In this document: positions 1 through 8,533 of the stretch, piece by piece
Position numbering within the stretch: the stretch's first letter is position 1
How the letters are laid out: each line of letters opens with the position of its first letter
From: Prevotellaceae bacterium UBA7017
GTDB taxonomy: Bacteria > Bacteroidota > Bacteroidia > Bacteroidales > Bacteroidaceae
DNA: 24,155 nucleotides
Assembly: GCA_002449535.1 (NCBI GenBank)
Contig: DJWZ01000151.1
Span: 1 to 24,155 of the forward strand
Direction of reading: 5' to 3'
Position numbers and translations under genes: made by a program
The notes under the pieces: model-generated
What the model was told of the DNA's origin: nothing
The model's input: only the letters and a program-made list of their open reading frames with translations
The model's database searches: none

Positions 1-388
1 GAATAGTTCGCAAAAAAACCGATGTTGGATTTAGGTCTCTGTCAGCCTCAGCAACTATCTTGCCGTAGATAGAACGTGGAGCCCTGGAAGCAGAAGCACG
101 ATGGTCTTCGACGGCTTCCTTCATAATCCTTATCTGCATTTCAGAAAACCATTTTCTGAGTCGCTGGTCAGCCTGAAGAATTTTTCCTGATGTAATATGA
201 TGTATGGCTCGTGGACCTTCAAGCCCCAAATCATGATAGGCAGCAATGACATAAGCCATATCCTCGTCAGCACCCATCTTCTGTGCAATGGATACCGAAG
301 AACGTATCACGCGAGTGACATGCTCCATATTATGTGCAACATCGAACGCAGCATACCTTGGAAGGATGTCACGTTCGATGAATGCCAT
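1..388 (-). CDS. HD-domain hydrolase (C-terminus cut by window edge)
   Basis: This open frame begins with ATG at 386-388 and runs off the left edge after 129 codons without a stop, so the C-terminus is missing. The translation starts MAFIERDILPRYAAFDVAHN. It has the HD-superfamily layout: His23 in HNMEHV, the His52-Asp53 pair in AYHDLGLEG, and a later Asp in AEADRDL (about 114-119). A second cluster, EDHRAS (94-99), may add metal ligands. HD proteins are metal-dependent phosphohydrolases, often acting on nucleotides; the substrate cannot be told from sequence. The gene lies 55 bp after dapA on the same strand and is probably the last or a late gene of that transcript. I infer the family from the motifs only. 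An uncharacterised HD hydrolase of roughly 170-190 residues is my expectation for the full length. Confidence 0.8.
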   Translation of the reverse strand, partial: MAFIERDILPRYAAFDVAHNMEHVTRVIRSSVSIAQKMGADEDMAYVIAAYHDLGLEGPRAIHHITSGKILQADQRLRKWFSEMQIRIMKEAVEDHRASASRAPRSIYGKIVAEADRDLNPTSVFLRTI

Positions 389-443
389 GATTTCTAAATT
401 AACCAATACTTATTATCTCGGAAAATTTCAGATGTTGTAAAAA

Positions 444-1328
444 CTATAATTTCAAGCCCTTAAGCACCTCTGCTATCTTCTGGCGTGTTGTCAATCGTGT
501 CGGAACAAGTGGCAGGCGAAGATTATTCTTCAACAGTCCCATTTCTGACATCAGCGCCTTCACACCAGCAGGATTACCATCTACAAAGAGAAGGCTATAG
601 AGGTCTGTGAACTTATGGTGTATCTTCTGAGCAGCCTCAAACTGACCTCTGAATTCAAGACGAATCATTCTTGAGAATTCCTTTGGCAAAGCATTTCCTA
701 TTACAGAAATAACTCCGACGGCTCCTGTTGCTATCATGTGGAATGTGATAGCATCGTCACCAGACAACACCTCAAAGTCTTTTGGCTTATACTTAATTAT
801 TTCGTCAACTTGTTCTATAGAACCACTTGCTTCCTTTATGGCAACGATATTATCACAATCTTTTGCCAGGCGGCATGTTGTCTCAGCCTTCATATTGACC
901 CCTGTACGTCCAGGAACATTATACATTACAACAGGCAGTTTCGTTGCTGCCGCTATAGCCTTGAAGTGCTGATAAAGTCCTTCTTGAGAAGGCTTATTAT
1001 AATAAGGACATATACTGAGTATGCCATCTATGCCACTAAAGTCACCCGTCTTGAGAGTTTCCACTATGGCAGCAGTATTATTGCCACCACATCCCATAAG
1101 GAGTGGAACTCTGCCATTTACCTGCTTTACGATAAACTCCTTAACAGTCCAGTACTCTTCAGCAGAAAGGCACGGAGTCTCACCAGTAGTAGCGAGGATA
1201 CAGAGAAAATCTGCATCATTATTTAACTGATATTCTATGATGGACGAAAGACATTCGAAATCTATCTGACCATCATCAGTAAACGGTGTAACAAGGGCTA
1301 TTCCTAAGCCGCGAAATATATTATTCAT
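444..1328 (-). CDS. dapA: 4-hydroxy-tetrahydrodipicolinate synthase
   Basis: This cytosolic aldolase condenses pyruvate with aspartate semialdehyde, the first committed step of the diaminopimelate/lysine branch that feeds both protein and peptidoglycan synthesis. The 294-residue length is standard for the family. The TIM-barrel signatures are present: paired threonines in ATTGET (T47, T48), the YNVPGRTG motif giving Y136 and R141, and the Schiff-base lysine K165 in AIKEASG. The ATG start lies 3 bp after the carB stop, so the two genes are almost certainly co-transcribed and perhaps translationally coupled. No independent promoter is visible. Nothing appears truncated or mutated, and the assignment is secure at family level. 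Confidence 0.96.
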   Translation of the reverse strand: MNNIFRGLGIALVTPFTDDGQIDFECLSSIIEYQLNNDADFLCILATTGETPCLSAEEYWTVKEFIVKQVNGRVPLLMGCGGNNTAAIVETLKTGDFSGIDGILSICPYYNKPSQEGLYQHFKAIAAATKLPVVMYNVPGRTGVNMKAETTCRLAKDCDNIVAIKEASGSIEQVDEIIKYKPKDFEVLSGDDAITFHMIATGAVGVISVIGNALPKEFSRMIRLEFRGQFEAAQKIHHKFTDLYSLLFVDGNPAGVKALMSEMGLLKNNLRLPLVPTRLTTRQKIAEVLKGLKL

Positions 1329-1331
1329 AAT

Positions 1332-4300
1332 TTATTTATAATCTTGCCAAGACTTGATTCCTAAATCATCAATAGAAAGCGTTGTGAATGCATGTATGAA
1401 TGCAGATGCCAGACGGGCATTGGTGATAAGAGGTATATTATGGTCTATTGCACCACGACGAATCTTATAACCATTTGTCAGCTCACGCTTTGTATGATTC
1501 TTAGGAATATTCACAATAAGGTCAAACTTATGGTCATGAATCATATCCATAACATTTGGAATATCCTTATGTGCCTCGTCAGGCCATCCTACAGCTATTG
1601 CCTTAATCTTATTATCATTGAGGAATGTTGCAGTACCCTCTGTTGCATAGATAGTGTATCCGGCTTTCTGTAATGCCATTGCAGCATCCAACAGAGAAGC
1701 CTTCTCCTTAGTACCACCAGATGACAACATGATACCCTTATCCTTAGAAGGAATCTTATATCCTGTTGCTATCATAGAGTTGAGAAGTGCCTCTTCATAA
1801 GAGTCACCAAGGCAACCAACCTCACCTGTTGATGACATATCAACACCAAGAACAGGGTCTGCATTCTGCAAACGAGCGAAAGAGAACTGGCTGGACTTAA
1901 CACCCATTCTGTCGATATCGAATTCTGACTTATCAGGCTTCTGATAAGGTGCATCAAGCATAATTCTTGTTGCCGTCTCAATAAAGTTGCGCTTGAGAAC
2001 CTTTGAAACGAATGGGAAAGAACGAGAAGCACGGAGGTTACATTCTATAACCTTTACATCCCTACCCTTTGCAAGATACTGGATATTGAAAGGTCCAGAG
2101 ATATTCAGTTCCTTTGCAATAGCGCGAGACATTTTCTTAATCTGACGGATAGTTGCGAAGGTGATATCCTGTGCAGGGAATACCATTGTGGCATCACCTG
2201 AGTGCACACCTGCATATTCAATATGCTCTGAGATACCATATTCTACAACTTCACCATTTTGTGCTACACCGTCAAACTCTATCTCGTTTGTCTCCTGCAT
2301 GAACTGAGATACAACAACAGGATATTCCTTGCTTACCTCAGAAGCAGCAGCGAGGAAACGCTTCAGTTCTTCGTCGTCATAGCAGACATTCATTGCAGCT
2401 CCAGACAACACATAAGAAGGTCTTACAAGAACAGGATAGCCGACCTCCTCGATAAACTTATTGATATCGTCCATTGAAGTCAGAGCACTCCACTTTGGCT
2501 GGTCAATACCCAACTGGTCAAGCATTGAAGAGAACTTACCTCTGTTTTCTGCCCTGTCAATAGATACCGGGCTGGTACCCAAGATAGGCACACTCTGACG
2601 ATGAAGTTTCATTGCCAGATTGTTTGGTATCTGACCACCCACAGAAACAATCACGCCACGAGGTTGCTCAAGGTCAAACACATCCAGGACACGTTCAAAT
2701 GAAAGCTCATCGAAATAGAGTCTGTCACACATGTCATAGTCTGTAGAAACGGTCTCTGGGTTATAGTTTATCATTATAGACTTATAGCCCAACTTGCGTG
2801 CTGTCTGAATAGCGTTTACAGAACACCAGTCAAACTCTACAGAAGAACCAATACGATAAGCACCAGAGCCGAGGACGATAACACTCTTCTCATTCTTATA
2901 ATAGTTAACATCATAGCCTTCTACTGCATAGGTCATATACAGATAGTTAGTAAGCTCTGGGTGTTCAGAAGCGACTGTCTCTATACGTTTTACTGCAGGG
3001 AGGATGCCAAGCTTCTTACGATACTGTCTTACTGCAAGATTTTCTTTCTCCATATTTGTTCCTTCTGTCTTGAGAACAAAACGAGCAATCTGGAAATCAG
3101 AGAAACCGAGTACCTTCGCCTGACGCATTACATCAGCAGGAATCTCTGTTATCTCATTATATGTCTGCAGTTTATGCTTGAAGTCAACGATATTCTTCAT
3201 GCGCTCAATAAACCAAGGGTCAATCTTGGTGAGCTCAAACAATCGTTCTATGGTATAACCTTTCTCCAATGCCTGTGCAATGGCGAAGATACGCATATCT
3301 GTCGGATTTGAGAGCTCCTCATCAAGGTCATCAAACTTAATGTGATCATTTCCAACAAATCCATGCATTCCCTGACCAATCATACGCAAGCCCTTCTGAA
3401 GCATTTCCTCGAAAGAACGACCTATAGACATGATTTCACCTACAGACTTCATAGAAGAGCCAATCTTACGACTTACACCTGTGAACTTGGTAAGGTCCCA
3501 ACGAGGGATTTTACAAATCATATAGTCAAGAGAAGGAGCTACATATGCAGAGTTTGGAGTTCCCATCTCGCCAATTTGGTCAAGAGTATATCCGAGAGCA
3601 ATCTTTGCAGCAACAAAAGCAAGAGGATAACCAGTAGCCTTTGATGCCAATGCAGAGGAACGGCTCAAACGGGCATTTATCTCAATGATACGATAGTCGT
3701 TATTTTCTGCATTGAACGCAAACTGTATGTTACACTCACCTACAATGTTCAAATGGCGGACACACCTGATTGTTATGTCCTGCAGCATCTTAACCTGCTC
3801 TTCCTTAAGAGAACATGTCGGAGCGACAACAATAGACTCACCTGTATGTATTCCCAATGGGTCAAAGTTCTCCATAGATGCTACTGTAAAGCAATGGTCA
3901 TTAGCATCGCGAATACACTCAAATTCAATCTCTTTCCAACCCTTCAGGCTTTCTTCTACCAATACCTGTGGAGCAAAGGTGAATGCGCTTTCAGCTATCT
4001 CCTTGAAAGTCTCTTCGTCTGGACAAACACCAGAGCCCAGTCCTCCCAATGCATATGCAGAGCGTATCATAATAGGATAACCAATGCGACGAGCAGTTGC
4101 TATGGCATCCTCCATTGTTTCACATGCCTGTGATACAGGAACCTTGAGATCTATCTTATTAAGTTCTTTGACAAAAAGGTCACGGTCCTCTGTATTCATA
4201 ATTGCCTGTACAGATGTTCCTAACACCTGAACACCATATTCCTTCAGGACACCAGTCTTGTAAAGTTCTGTACCACAGTTCAATGCCGTCTGACCACCGA

Positions 4301-4550
4301 AAGCAAGAAGAATGCCGTCAGGACGTTCCTTCTTAATAACCTCCGTAACAAAATGAGTATTGACAGGAAGGAAATACACCTTATCTGCTATACCTTCACT
4401 TGTCTGAATTGTTGCAATGTTAGGATTGATAAGAACGCTGCTAATACCTTCTTCACGTAATGCTTTAAGTGCCTGTGAACCAGAATAGTCAAATTCACCA
4501 GCCTGACCGATTTTAAGGGCGCCAGAACCCAAAACTAGAACTTTTTTCAT
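1332..4550 (-). CDS. carB: Carbamoyl-phosphate synthase, large subunit
   Basis: CarB makes carbamoyl phosphate from bicarbonate, ATP and ammonia delivered by the CarA glutaminase subunit, feeding pyrimidine and arginine synthesis. The 1072-residue length fits the full protein. Two homologous synthetase halves are visible: the first opens MKKVLVLGSGALKIGQAGEF, and the second opens near residue 560 with VIVLGSGAYRIGSSVEFDW. Both contain ATP-grasp domains (for example PIMIRSAYALGGLGSG and PVLVRPSYVLSGAAM). A C-terminal MGS-like regulatory domain begins near residue 935 (GIMLSSGGTKEKASLLDAA). The gene sits 43 bp after glmS and 3 bp before dapA. The small subunit gene carA, often adjacent, is not in this window, so the glutaminase partner must be encoded elsewhere. 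Confidence 0.97.
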   Translation of the reverse strand: MKKVLVLGSGALKIGQAGEFDYSGSQALKALREEGISSVLINPNIATIQTSEGIADKVYFLPVNTHFVTEVIKKERPDGILLAFGGQTALNCGTELYKTGVLKEYGVQVLGTSVQAIMNTEDRDLFVKELNKIDLKVPVSQACETMEDAIATARRIGYPIMIRSAYALGGLGSGVCPDEETFKEIAESAFTFAPQVLVEESLKGWKEIEFECIRDANDHCFTVASMENFDPLGIHTGESIVVAPTCSLKEEQVKMLQDITIRCVRHLNIVGECNIQFAFNAENNDYRIIEINARLSRSSALASKATGYPLAFVAAKIALGYTLDQIGEMGTPNSAYVAPSLDYMICKIPRWDLTKFTGVSRKIGSSMKSVGEIMSIGRSFEEMLQKGLRMIGQGMHGFVGNDHIKFDDLDEELSNPTDMRIFAIAQALEKGYTIERLFELTKIDPWFIERMKNIVDFKHKLQTYNEITEIPADVMRQAKVLGFSDFQIARFVLKTEGTNMEKENLAVRQYRKKLGILPAVKRIETVASEHPELTNYLYMTYAVEGYDVNYYKNEKSVIVLGSGAYRIGSSVEFDWCSVNAIQTARKLGYKSIMINYNPETVSTDYDMCDRLYFDELSFERVLDVFDLEQPRGVIVSVGGQIPNNLAMKLHRQSVPILGTSPVSIDRAENRGKFSSMLDQLGIDQPKWSALTSMDDINKFIEEVGYPVLVRPSYVLSGAAMNVCYDDEELKRFLAAASEVSKEYPVVVSQFMQETNEIEFDGVAQNGEVVEYGISEHIEYAGVHSGDATMVFPAQDITFATIRQIKKMSRAIAKELNISGPFNIQYLAKGRDVKVIECNLRASRSFPFVSKVLKRNFIETATRIMLDAPYQKPDKSEFDIDRMGVKSSQFSFARLQNADPVLGVDMSSTGEVGCLGDSYEEALLNSMIATGYKIPSKDKGIMLSSGGTKEKASLLDAAMALQKAGYTIYATEGTATFLNDNKIKAIAVGWPDEAHKDIPNVMDMIHDHKFDLIVNIPKNHTKRELTNGYKIRRGAIDHNIPLITNARLASAFIHAFTTLSIDDLGIKSWQDYK

Positions 4551-4593
4551 TGTTTATTTATCTTTTAAACCTTAATACCTTAATTTCACTTTA

Positions 4594-6459
4594 TTACTCT
4601 ACTGTCACCGATTTTGCCAGATTGCGTGGTTGGTCAACATTTAATCCTTTCGCAACTGCAACATGATATGACAAAAGCTGCAGAGGAATAACACTGAGTA
4701 ACGGTGCGAGACATGCCAATGTTTGTGGCACTTCGATTACTTCATCTACCATATTCTTTATCTCTTCATCACCTTCTGTCACTATAGCAATGATATGACC
4801 TTTTCTTGAAATCACTTCTTGCATATTAGAGATGATTTTCCTATAGAGTTTATGGTGTGTAGCGATAAATACCACTGGCATTTCCTCATCCACAAGAGCA
4901 ATAGGACCATGTTTCATCTCTGCTGCCGGATATCCTTCTGCATGTATGTAACTTATTTCCTTCAGTTTCAAAGCACCTTCCAATGCTACAGGATAATTCC
5001 AGCCACGACCAAGATATAGGAAATTGTGTGCAAAGGTAAACTTCACCGCCAACTTCTGTATCTTTTCATTCTGCTGCAATACCTTTTTTATTTTATCTGG
5101 GATAGCCTGAAGTTCTTTTATCGTTTCTTCATATTCGTCCTCCTCAATTGTACCTTTTGCCATTCCCAATGCCAGTGCTATCATTGTCAAAACGACGACC
5201 TGACCTGTAAAGGCTTTTGTAGAAGCAACACCAATCTCTGGTCCGACATGGATATAGGTACCAGTATCAGATTCGCGGGCAATACTTGAACCGACACCAT
5301 TTACAATACCAAATATCAAAGCACCTTTTTCTTTTGCTAACTGTATAGCAGCCAAAGTGTCCGCCGTTTCCCCTGACTGTGATATAGCCATTACAACATC
5401 ATTCGGCTCTATTACGGGATTCGAATAACGAAACTCTGATGCATATGCAACTTCAACAGGAATACGACAGAAATGTTCTATTAATTGCTTTCCTATCAAA
5501 CCTGCGTGCCATGATGTACCACATGATACTATTACGATACGTTTTGCTTGCAATAATTCTCGGCGATGACCACGGACTGCAGACAAAAGCACATCTGGAT
5601 GATGAGTAAAAGGTGACTCTATCACACGTCCGCTCATGCAATCTCTCAGAACGTTTGGTTGGTCAAAGATTTCCTTTAGCATAAAATGAGGAAAACCCTC
5701 GTGGTCAAGCATCGACAAGTCAACATCAACCTCTTTAACTTCTGTCTCTGACTGTTCACCATTAAGATTATACACTCGTAATTGTTTTCCTCTTTCTATA
5801 ACAGCAACCTCTTCGTCTTTTAAATACACAATTTGATTAGTGTATTCTGCGATTGGGGATGCGTCGGAAGCCAAGAAAAACTCCGAATTATCCTCTACAA
5901 TTCCGACAGCTAAGGGTGAAGATTTCCTTGCTGCAACCAATACATCTGGGTTTCTGGAATCTATTACAGCAATAGCATAAGCACCATACACTTTTTTTAA
6001 GGCAACCCTGACAGCTTTGGACAAATCCACATTCTTTTGCTCCATTACATACTCTATGAGCTGCACGAGAACTTCTGTATCTGTCTCACTCTTAAAGTCA
6101 AAGCCATGTTTCTTTAACTGTTCACGTAATGTGGCATAATTTTCTATTATTCCATTATGAACAAGAGTTAAATTTCCTGATTGTGAAACATGGGGGTGTG
6201 CATTCACCTCACTTGGTACACCATGAGTAGCCCAGCGTGTATGTGCGATGCCAATACTACCAGACACATCTTTCCCCTCCGCGAATTTTACCAAATCGCC
6301 TACCTTTCCCTTTGCTTTGTACACATTCAGTTTGTGTTCTTTAGCAGAAAGCATAGCGCAACCCGCTGAATCATATCCTCTATATTCGAGCCGCTGAAGC
6401 CCTTTAATCAATATCGGATAAGCATCTTTGTTTCCTATGTAACCGACTATTCCGCACAT
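4594..6459 (-). CDS. glmS: Glutamine--fructose-6-phosphate aminotransferase (isomerizing)
   Basis: GlmS converts fructose-6-phosphate and glutamine to glucosamine-6-phosphate, the entry step to UDP-GlcNAc for peptidoglycan, LPS and surface glycans. The 621-residue protein begins MCGIVGYIGN, with Cys2 as the N-terminal nucleophile of the class II glutaminase domain once Met is removed. GTSWHAGL and ISQSGETADT mark the first SIS sugar-isomerase domain. A second SIS domain follows, and the chain ends with the family's typical DQPRNLAKSVTVE. It lies 33 bp after the polysaccharide export gene and 43 bp before carB. The short leader leaves no room for the glmS ribozyme known from Firmicutes. Placement with an exporter suggests coupling of amino-sugar supply to envelope glycan production, which is inference. 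Confidence 0.97.
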   Translation of the reverse strand: MCGIVGYIGNKDAYPILIKGLQRLEYRGYDSAGCAMLSAKEHKLNVYKAKGKVGDLVKFAEGKDVSGSIGIAHTRWATHGVPSEVNAHPHVSQSGNLTLVHNGIIENYATLREQLKKHGFDFKSETDTEVLVQLIEYVMEQKNVDLSKAVRVALKKVYGAYAIAVIDSRNPDVLVAARKSSPLAVGIVEDNSEFFLASDASPIAEYTNQIVYLKDEEVAVIERGKQLRVYNLNGEQSETEVKEVDVDLSMLDHEGFPHFMLKEIFDQPNVLRDCMSGRVIESPFTHHPDVLLSAVRGHRRELLQAKRIVIVSCGTSWHAGLIGKQLIEHFCRIPVEVAYASEFRYSNPVIEPNDVVMAISQSGETADTLAAIQLAKEKGALIFGIVNGVGSSIARESDTGTYIHVGPEIGVASTKAFTGQVVVLTMIALALGMAKGTIEEDEYEETIKELQAIPDKIKKVLQQNEKIQKLAVKFTFAHNFLYLGRGWNYPVALEGALKLKEISYIHAEGYPAAEMKHGPIALVDEEMPVVFIATHHKLYRKIISNMQEVISRKGHIIAIVTEGDEEIKNMVDEVIEVPQTLACLAPLLSVIPLQLLSYHVAVAKGLNVDQPRNLAKSVTVE

Positions 6460-6492
6460 AATTATGTTTGTGATTTTGTGTTGTTTGTTTAC

Positions 6493-7290
6493 TTATTTTG
6501 TTAAACTGATAACAAGTGTCGCAAGTGACAATAATACACTTGATATTGGGGTCCAGAACATATAGGAATTAACATCTGCAGAACGAGCCCTTGCCTTATG
6601 GGGTTCTATATATACAACATCATTCTGCTGCAAATAATAGAAATCAGAATTCAACATATTTGCATCATTCAGATTATATCGCGCTGTTATCTTTTCTCCG
6701 TTTGGCAATTCGCGAATCAATAGGACATTTGGACGCTTGCCATATACAGAAAGGTCACCAGCCTGTGCAAGAGCCTCTATAATACTAAGTCTCTCATTAG
6801 ATACGTTGAGTGTACGAGAACCAGAAACTTCACCTATGACAGTAACTGTAAAACTTGAGTAACGAACTTTTACAACAGGACGTTCTTCTTCTGCAAAATA
6901 AGGTTTAACCTGACTGAGAAGGAAATCCTCACACTGTGGACGGGTGAGACCACCAACCTTCACTTTACCTAAAACAGGGAATGTAATATAGCCATCCTGA
7001 TCTACAACATACGTATAGAGTTGTTTCGATACATTAGTATTGATACCACTGGTACTATAATTTCCGCCACGTAAAGTCATATTAAATGGCTCAGCTGCTT
7101 CTGGATTTGTAGAAGTAACCGTTATAGTCAATTCGTCATTAGGCTTAATATGAATTTCCGGACGCATCTTTACGCCCTCCAGACTTATAGAATCCATATT
7201 TTGAAAATAAGCCAACTCTTTTGCCATTCGGCACCCTGTTAGCATCACCAATGAAAAGGCTGCAAAAAATACAATAATAAGTTTTTTCAT
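6493..7290 (-). CDS. Wza-type polysaccharide export lipoprotein
   Basis: This 265-residue protein starts with a lipoprotein signal (MKKLIIVFFAAFSLVMLTGC), with the lipobox LTGC placing the acylated cysteine at residue 20. A polysaccharide export (Poly_export) domain follows at roughly 45-145 (IKPNDELTITV ... GYITFPVLGKVKVGGLT). Then comes one SLBB-like beta-grasp domain at about 150-235 (FTVTVIGEVSGSRTLNVSNE ... NDVVYIEPHKA). A C-terminal hydrophobic segment (PISSVLLSLATLVISLTK) probably crosses the outer membrane as an amphipathic or membrane helix, as in Wza. It would form the outer-membrane exit of a capsule or exopolysaccharide pathway. The usual Wzc-like kinase/co-polymerase and glycosyltransferases are not adjacent, so its partner system is unknown. 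It sits between a TetR regulator gene and glmS on the same strand. Confidence 0.9.
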   Translation of the reverse strand: MKKLIIVFFAAFSLVMLTGCRMAKELAYFQNMDSISLEGVKMRPEIHIKPNDELTITVTSTNPEAAEPFNMTLRGGNYSTSGINTNVSKQLYTYVVDQDGYITFPVLGKVKVGGLTRPQCEDFLLSQVKPYFAEEERPVVKVRYSSFTVTVIGEVSGSRTLNVSNERLSIIEALAQAGDLSVYGKRPNVLLIRELPNGEKITARYNLNDANMLNSDFYYLQQNDVVYIEPHKARARSADVNSYMFWTPISSVLLSLATLVISLTK

Positions 7291-7322
7291 ACTACTTAAT
7301 TTTTCTTATAAATTTAATCAGT

Positions 7323-7931
7323 TTAAAAATTCTCTTTCATAAAATGTTCAAATCTTTCTATTCCTTTATCGGTACAAATACCTCGAATTATTATGCTATG
7401 ACAATTTACGAATAATTGCTGGTATGTAAGGTCATTTAATTCTTTCGTCGCTCTCAACACATGGACAACATTTTTCATGATGCGACTAAAGATTATATAA
7501 TCTATATCCTTTCGAAAATATCCCTGAGCGACGCCCTTCTTATAGAAGTCAAATGCCTTCTCTCTTTGTTTTGCATTATACTTAAGCATCAATTTTTCCA
7601 CCTTGGGATATTTTACCAAATCTGTAAAAAAAGCTGAATTTGTTTTTGCAGAAAATTCAATCTGCAATCGTAGCACCTCACAAAGTATATCCATTACATT
7701 ATCAGTATGGGACGAAAATTCTTTTATATGTTCATCCCTTTCCTCTACGATATTTGTAAGCACCCCTGTAAGTACCATCTCTTTGGTAGGAAAGGCTTCA
7801 TATATCGTTCGCTTTGAAATATGGATTCCATGTGCAATATCATCCATGGTAACTGCACGAATACCATATTTTCGGAAACGTTTGTCCGCTTCCTTAATGA
7901 TACTAAAACGAATATTTTTTTGTAATGCCAC
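7323..7931 (-). CDS. TetR/AcrR-family transcriptional regulator
   Basis: This 202-residue protein has an N-terminal helix-turn-helix of the TetR type: residues about 8-55 read IKEADKRFRKYGIRAVTMDD followed by IAHGIHISKRTIYEAFPTKE, with the family's characteristic TIYEAF recognition helix. The C-terminal two-thirds is helical and unlike any ligand-binding domain I can name. The start is 7 bp after the DUF3127 stop and the stop is 32 bp before the polysaccharide export gene, so it is embedded in the minus-strand series. TetR proteins usually repress their own or neighbouring genes in response to a small ligand. Here the likely targets would be the operon it sits in, but no clear palindromic operator was found near its start. 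Confidence 0.9.
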   Translation of the reverse strand: MALQKNIRFSIIKEADKRFRKYGIRAVTMDDIAHGIHISKRTIYEAFPTKEMVLTGVLTNIVEERDEHIKEFSSHTDNVMDILCEVLRLQIEFSAKTNSAFFTDLVKYPKVEKLMLKYNAKQREKAFDFYKKGVAQGYFRKDIDYIIFSRIMKNVVHVLRATKELNDLTYQQLFVNCHSIIIRGICTDKGIERFEHFMKENF

Positions 7932-7938
7932 TTATTTT

Positions 7939-8328
7939 TTAAAATGGTAAATCTTCAGCAGAATCGCCTGCTGGCTCTACATTGTTTGCTATTGGAGCAT
8001 CTGGCACAGGTATTCCCTCTGGGGCTACAGTCTGGGCAGCTGCTTGCGCTTGTCCATCTACCAAACGTACATCATAAGCCCTGATGCTGTTAAACCATCT
8101 TCCATTATACTCATGTGCATCTATATCAAAAGCAATATTTACTTCTTGTCCTACTTGAATGTTAAAACGCTGAAGACGATCTTCACCAAACACTTCAAAA
8201 GCCATCTTCTTAGGATACTGGTCATGAGTTTCCACAACGAACTCCTGAACCTTCCATGCATTACCAGTTCTCTGACTTGTACCACTGCGCTCCGGGAGGG
8301 CACTAATAATCTTTCCTTGAATTTCCAT
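7939..8328 (-). CDS. DUF3127 OB-fold protein with SSB-like acidic tail
   Basis: The best start is the ATG at 8326-8328, giving a 129-residue protein beginning MEIQGKIISALPERSGTSQR. An in-frame ATG 11 codons upstream lies inside the promoter region and was rejected. The residues GNAWKVQEFVVETHDQYPKK, FEVFGEDRLQRFNIQ and DIDAHEYNGRWFNSIRAY match the DUF3127 family of Bacteroidota, whose predicted fold is a single OB barrel like single-stranded DNA-binding protein. A low-complexity Ala/Pro/Glu linker follows (about residues 92-120), and the chain ends EDLPF. This resembles the acidic DDDIPF tip by which SSB recruits partner enzymes. The gene faces dnaN across a divergent promoter region. A nucleic-acid-binding role is inference; no function is established that I know of. 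Confidence 0.85.
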   Translation of the reverse strand: MEIQGKIISALPERSGTSQRTGNAWKVQEFVVETHDQYPKKMAFEVFGEDRLQRFNIQVGQEVNIAFDIDAHEYNGRWFNSIRAYDVRLVDGQAQAAAQTVAPEGIPVPDAPIANNVEPAGDSAEDLPF

Positions 8329-8358
8329 ATAGTTATATGTATTTTTTACACTTGGATG

Positions 8359-8366
8359 CAAAGTTA
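8359..8366 (-). promoter_or_regulatory. -7 promoter element TAACTTTG for the minus-strand series
   Basis: On the minus strand this octamer matches the Bacteroidota primary-sigma -7 consensus TAnnTTTG and lies about 30 bp before the DUF3127 start. No convincing -33 TTG could be placed at the usual 17-22 bp distance. It is the most plausible start point for the whole minus-strand series down to the HD gene, because the internal gaps are too short to hold obvious promoters. Confidence 0.55.
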
Positions 8367-8470
8367 CTATTTTTTTCTGACCTAATACTCCTTTCTATAC
8401 AAAAAAGATTCCAAGCGTTAAAAAAACTTAAACTCTTTTTGAGCCCTACTACATACTCATATATTTTTCT

Positions 8471-8478
8471 TATCTTTG
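8471..8478 (+). promoter_or_regulatory. -7 promoter element TATCTTTG for dnaN
   Basis: The octamer fits TAnnTTTG and lies 55 bp upstream of the dnaN ATG, implying a leader of roughly 45-50 nt. A run TTTTTG ends at 8441, 29 bp away, which is too far for a standard -33 element, so the upstream part of this promoter is uncertain. The divergent promoter for the DUF3127 gene lies about 105 bp away. Confidence 0.55.
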
Positions 8479-8533
8479 CGCTGATTTTCCCAAAAACAGT
8501 ACAGCAATTACGAAATAATCTATATATAGAACT

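Noticed and set aside
2961..4133. Plus-strand open frames opposite carB
   Set aside because: They are Cys/His/Leu-rich translations with no recognisable family, lying entirely within the conserved carB coding sequence.
6460..6492. glmS ribozyme/riboswitch
   Set aside because: Only 33 bp separate glmS from the upstream gene, far too short for the ribozyme, which is known mainly from Firmicutes.
8329..8361. Upstream ATG giving DUF3127 protein an 11-residue extension
   Set aside because: The extension MHPSVKNTYNY is not part of the family and overlaps the TAACTTTG promoter box; MEIQGKI is the conserved start.
8362..8533. Replication origin beside dnaN
   Set aside because: No cluster of DnaA boxes was seen in the divergent region, and dnaA, recF and gyrB are absent. 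The region is explained by two promoters.
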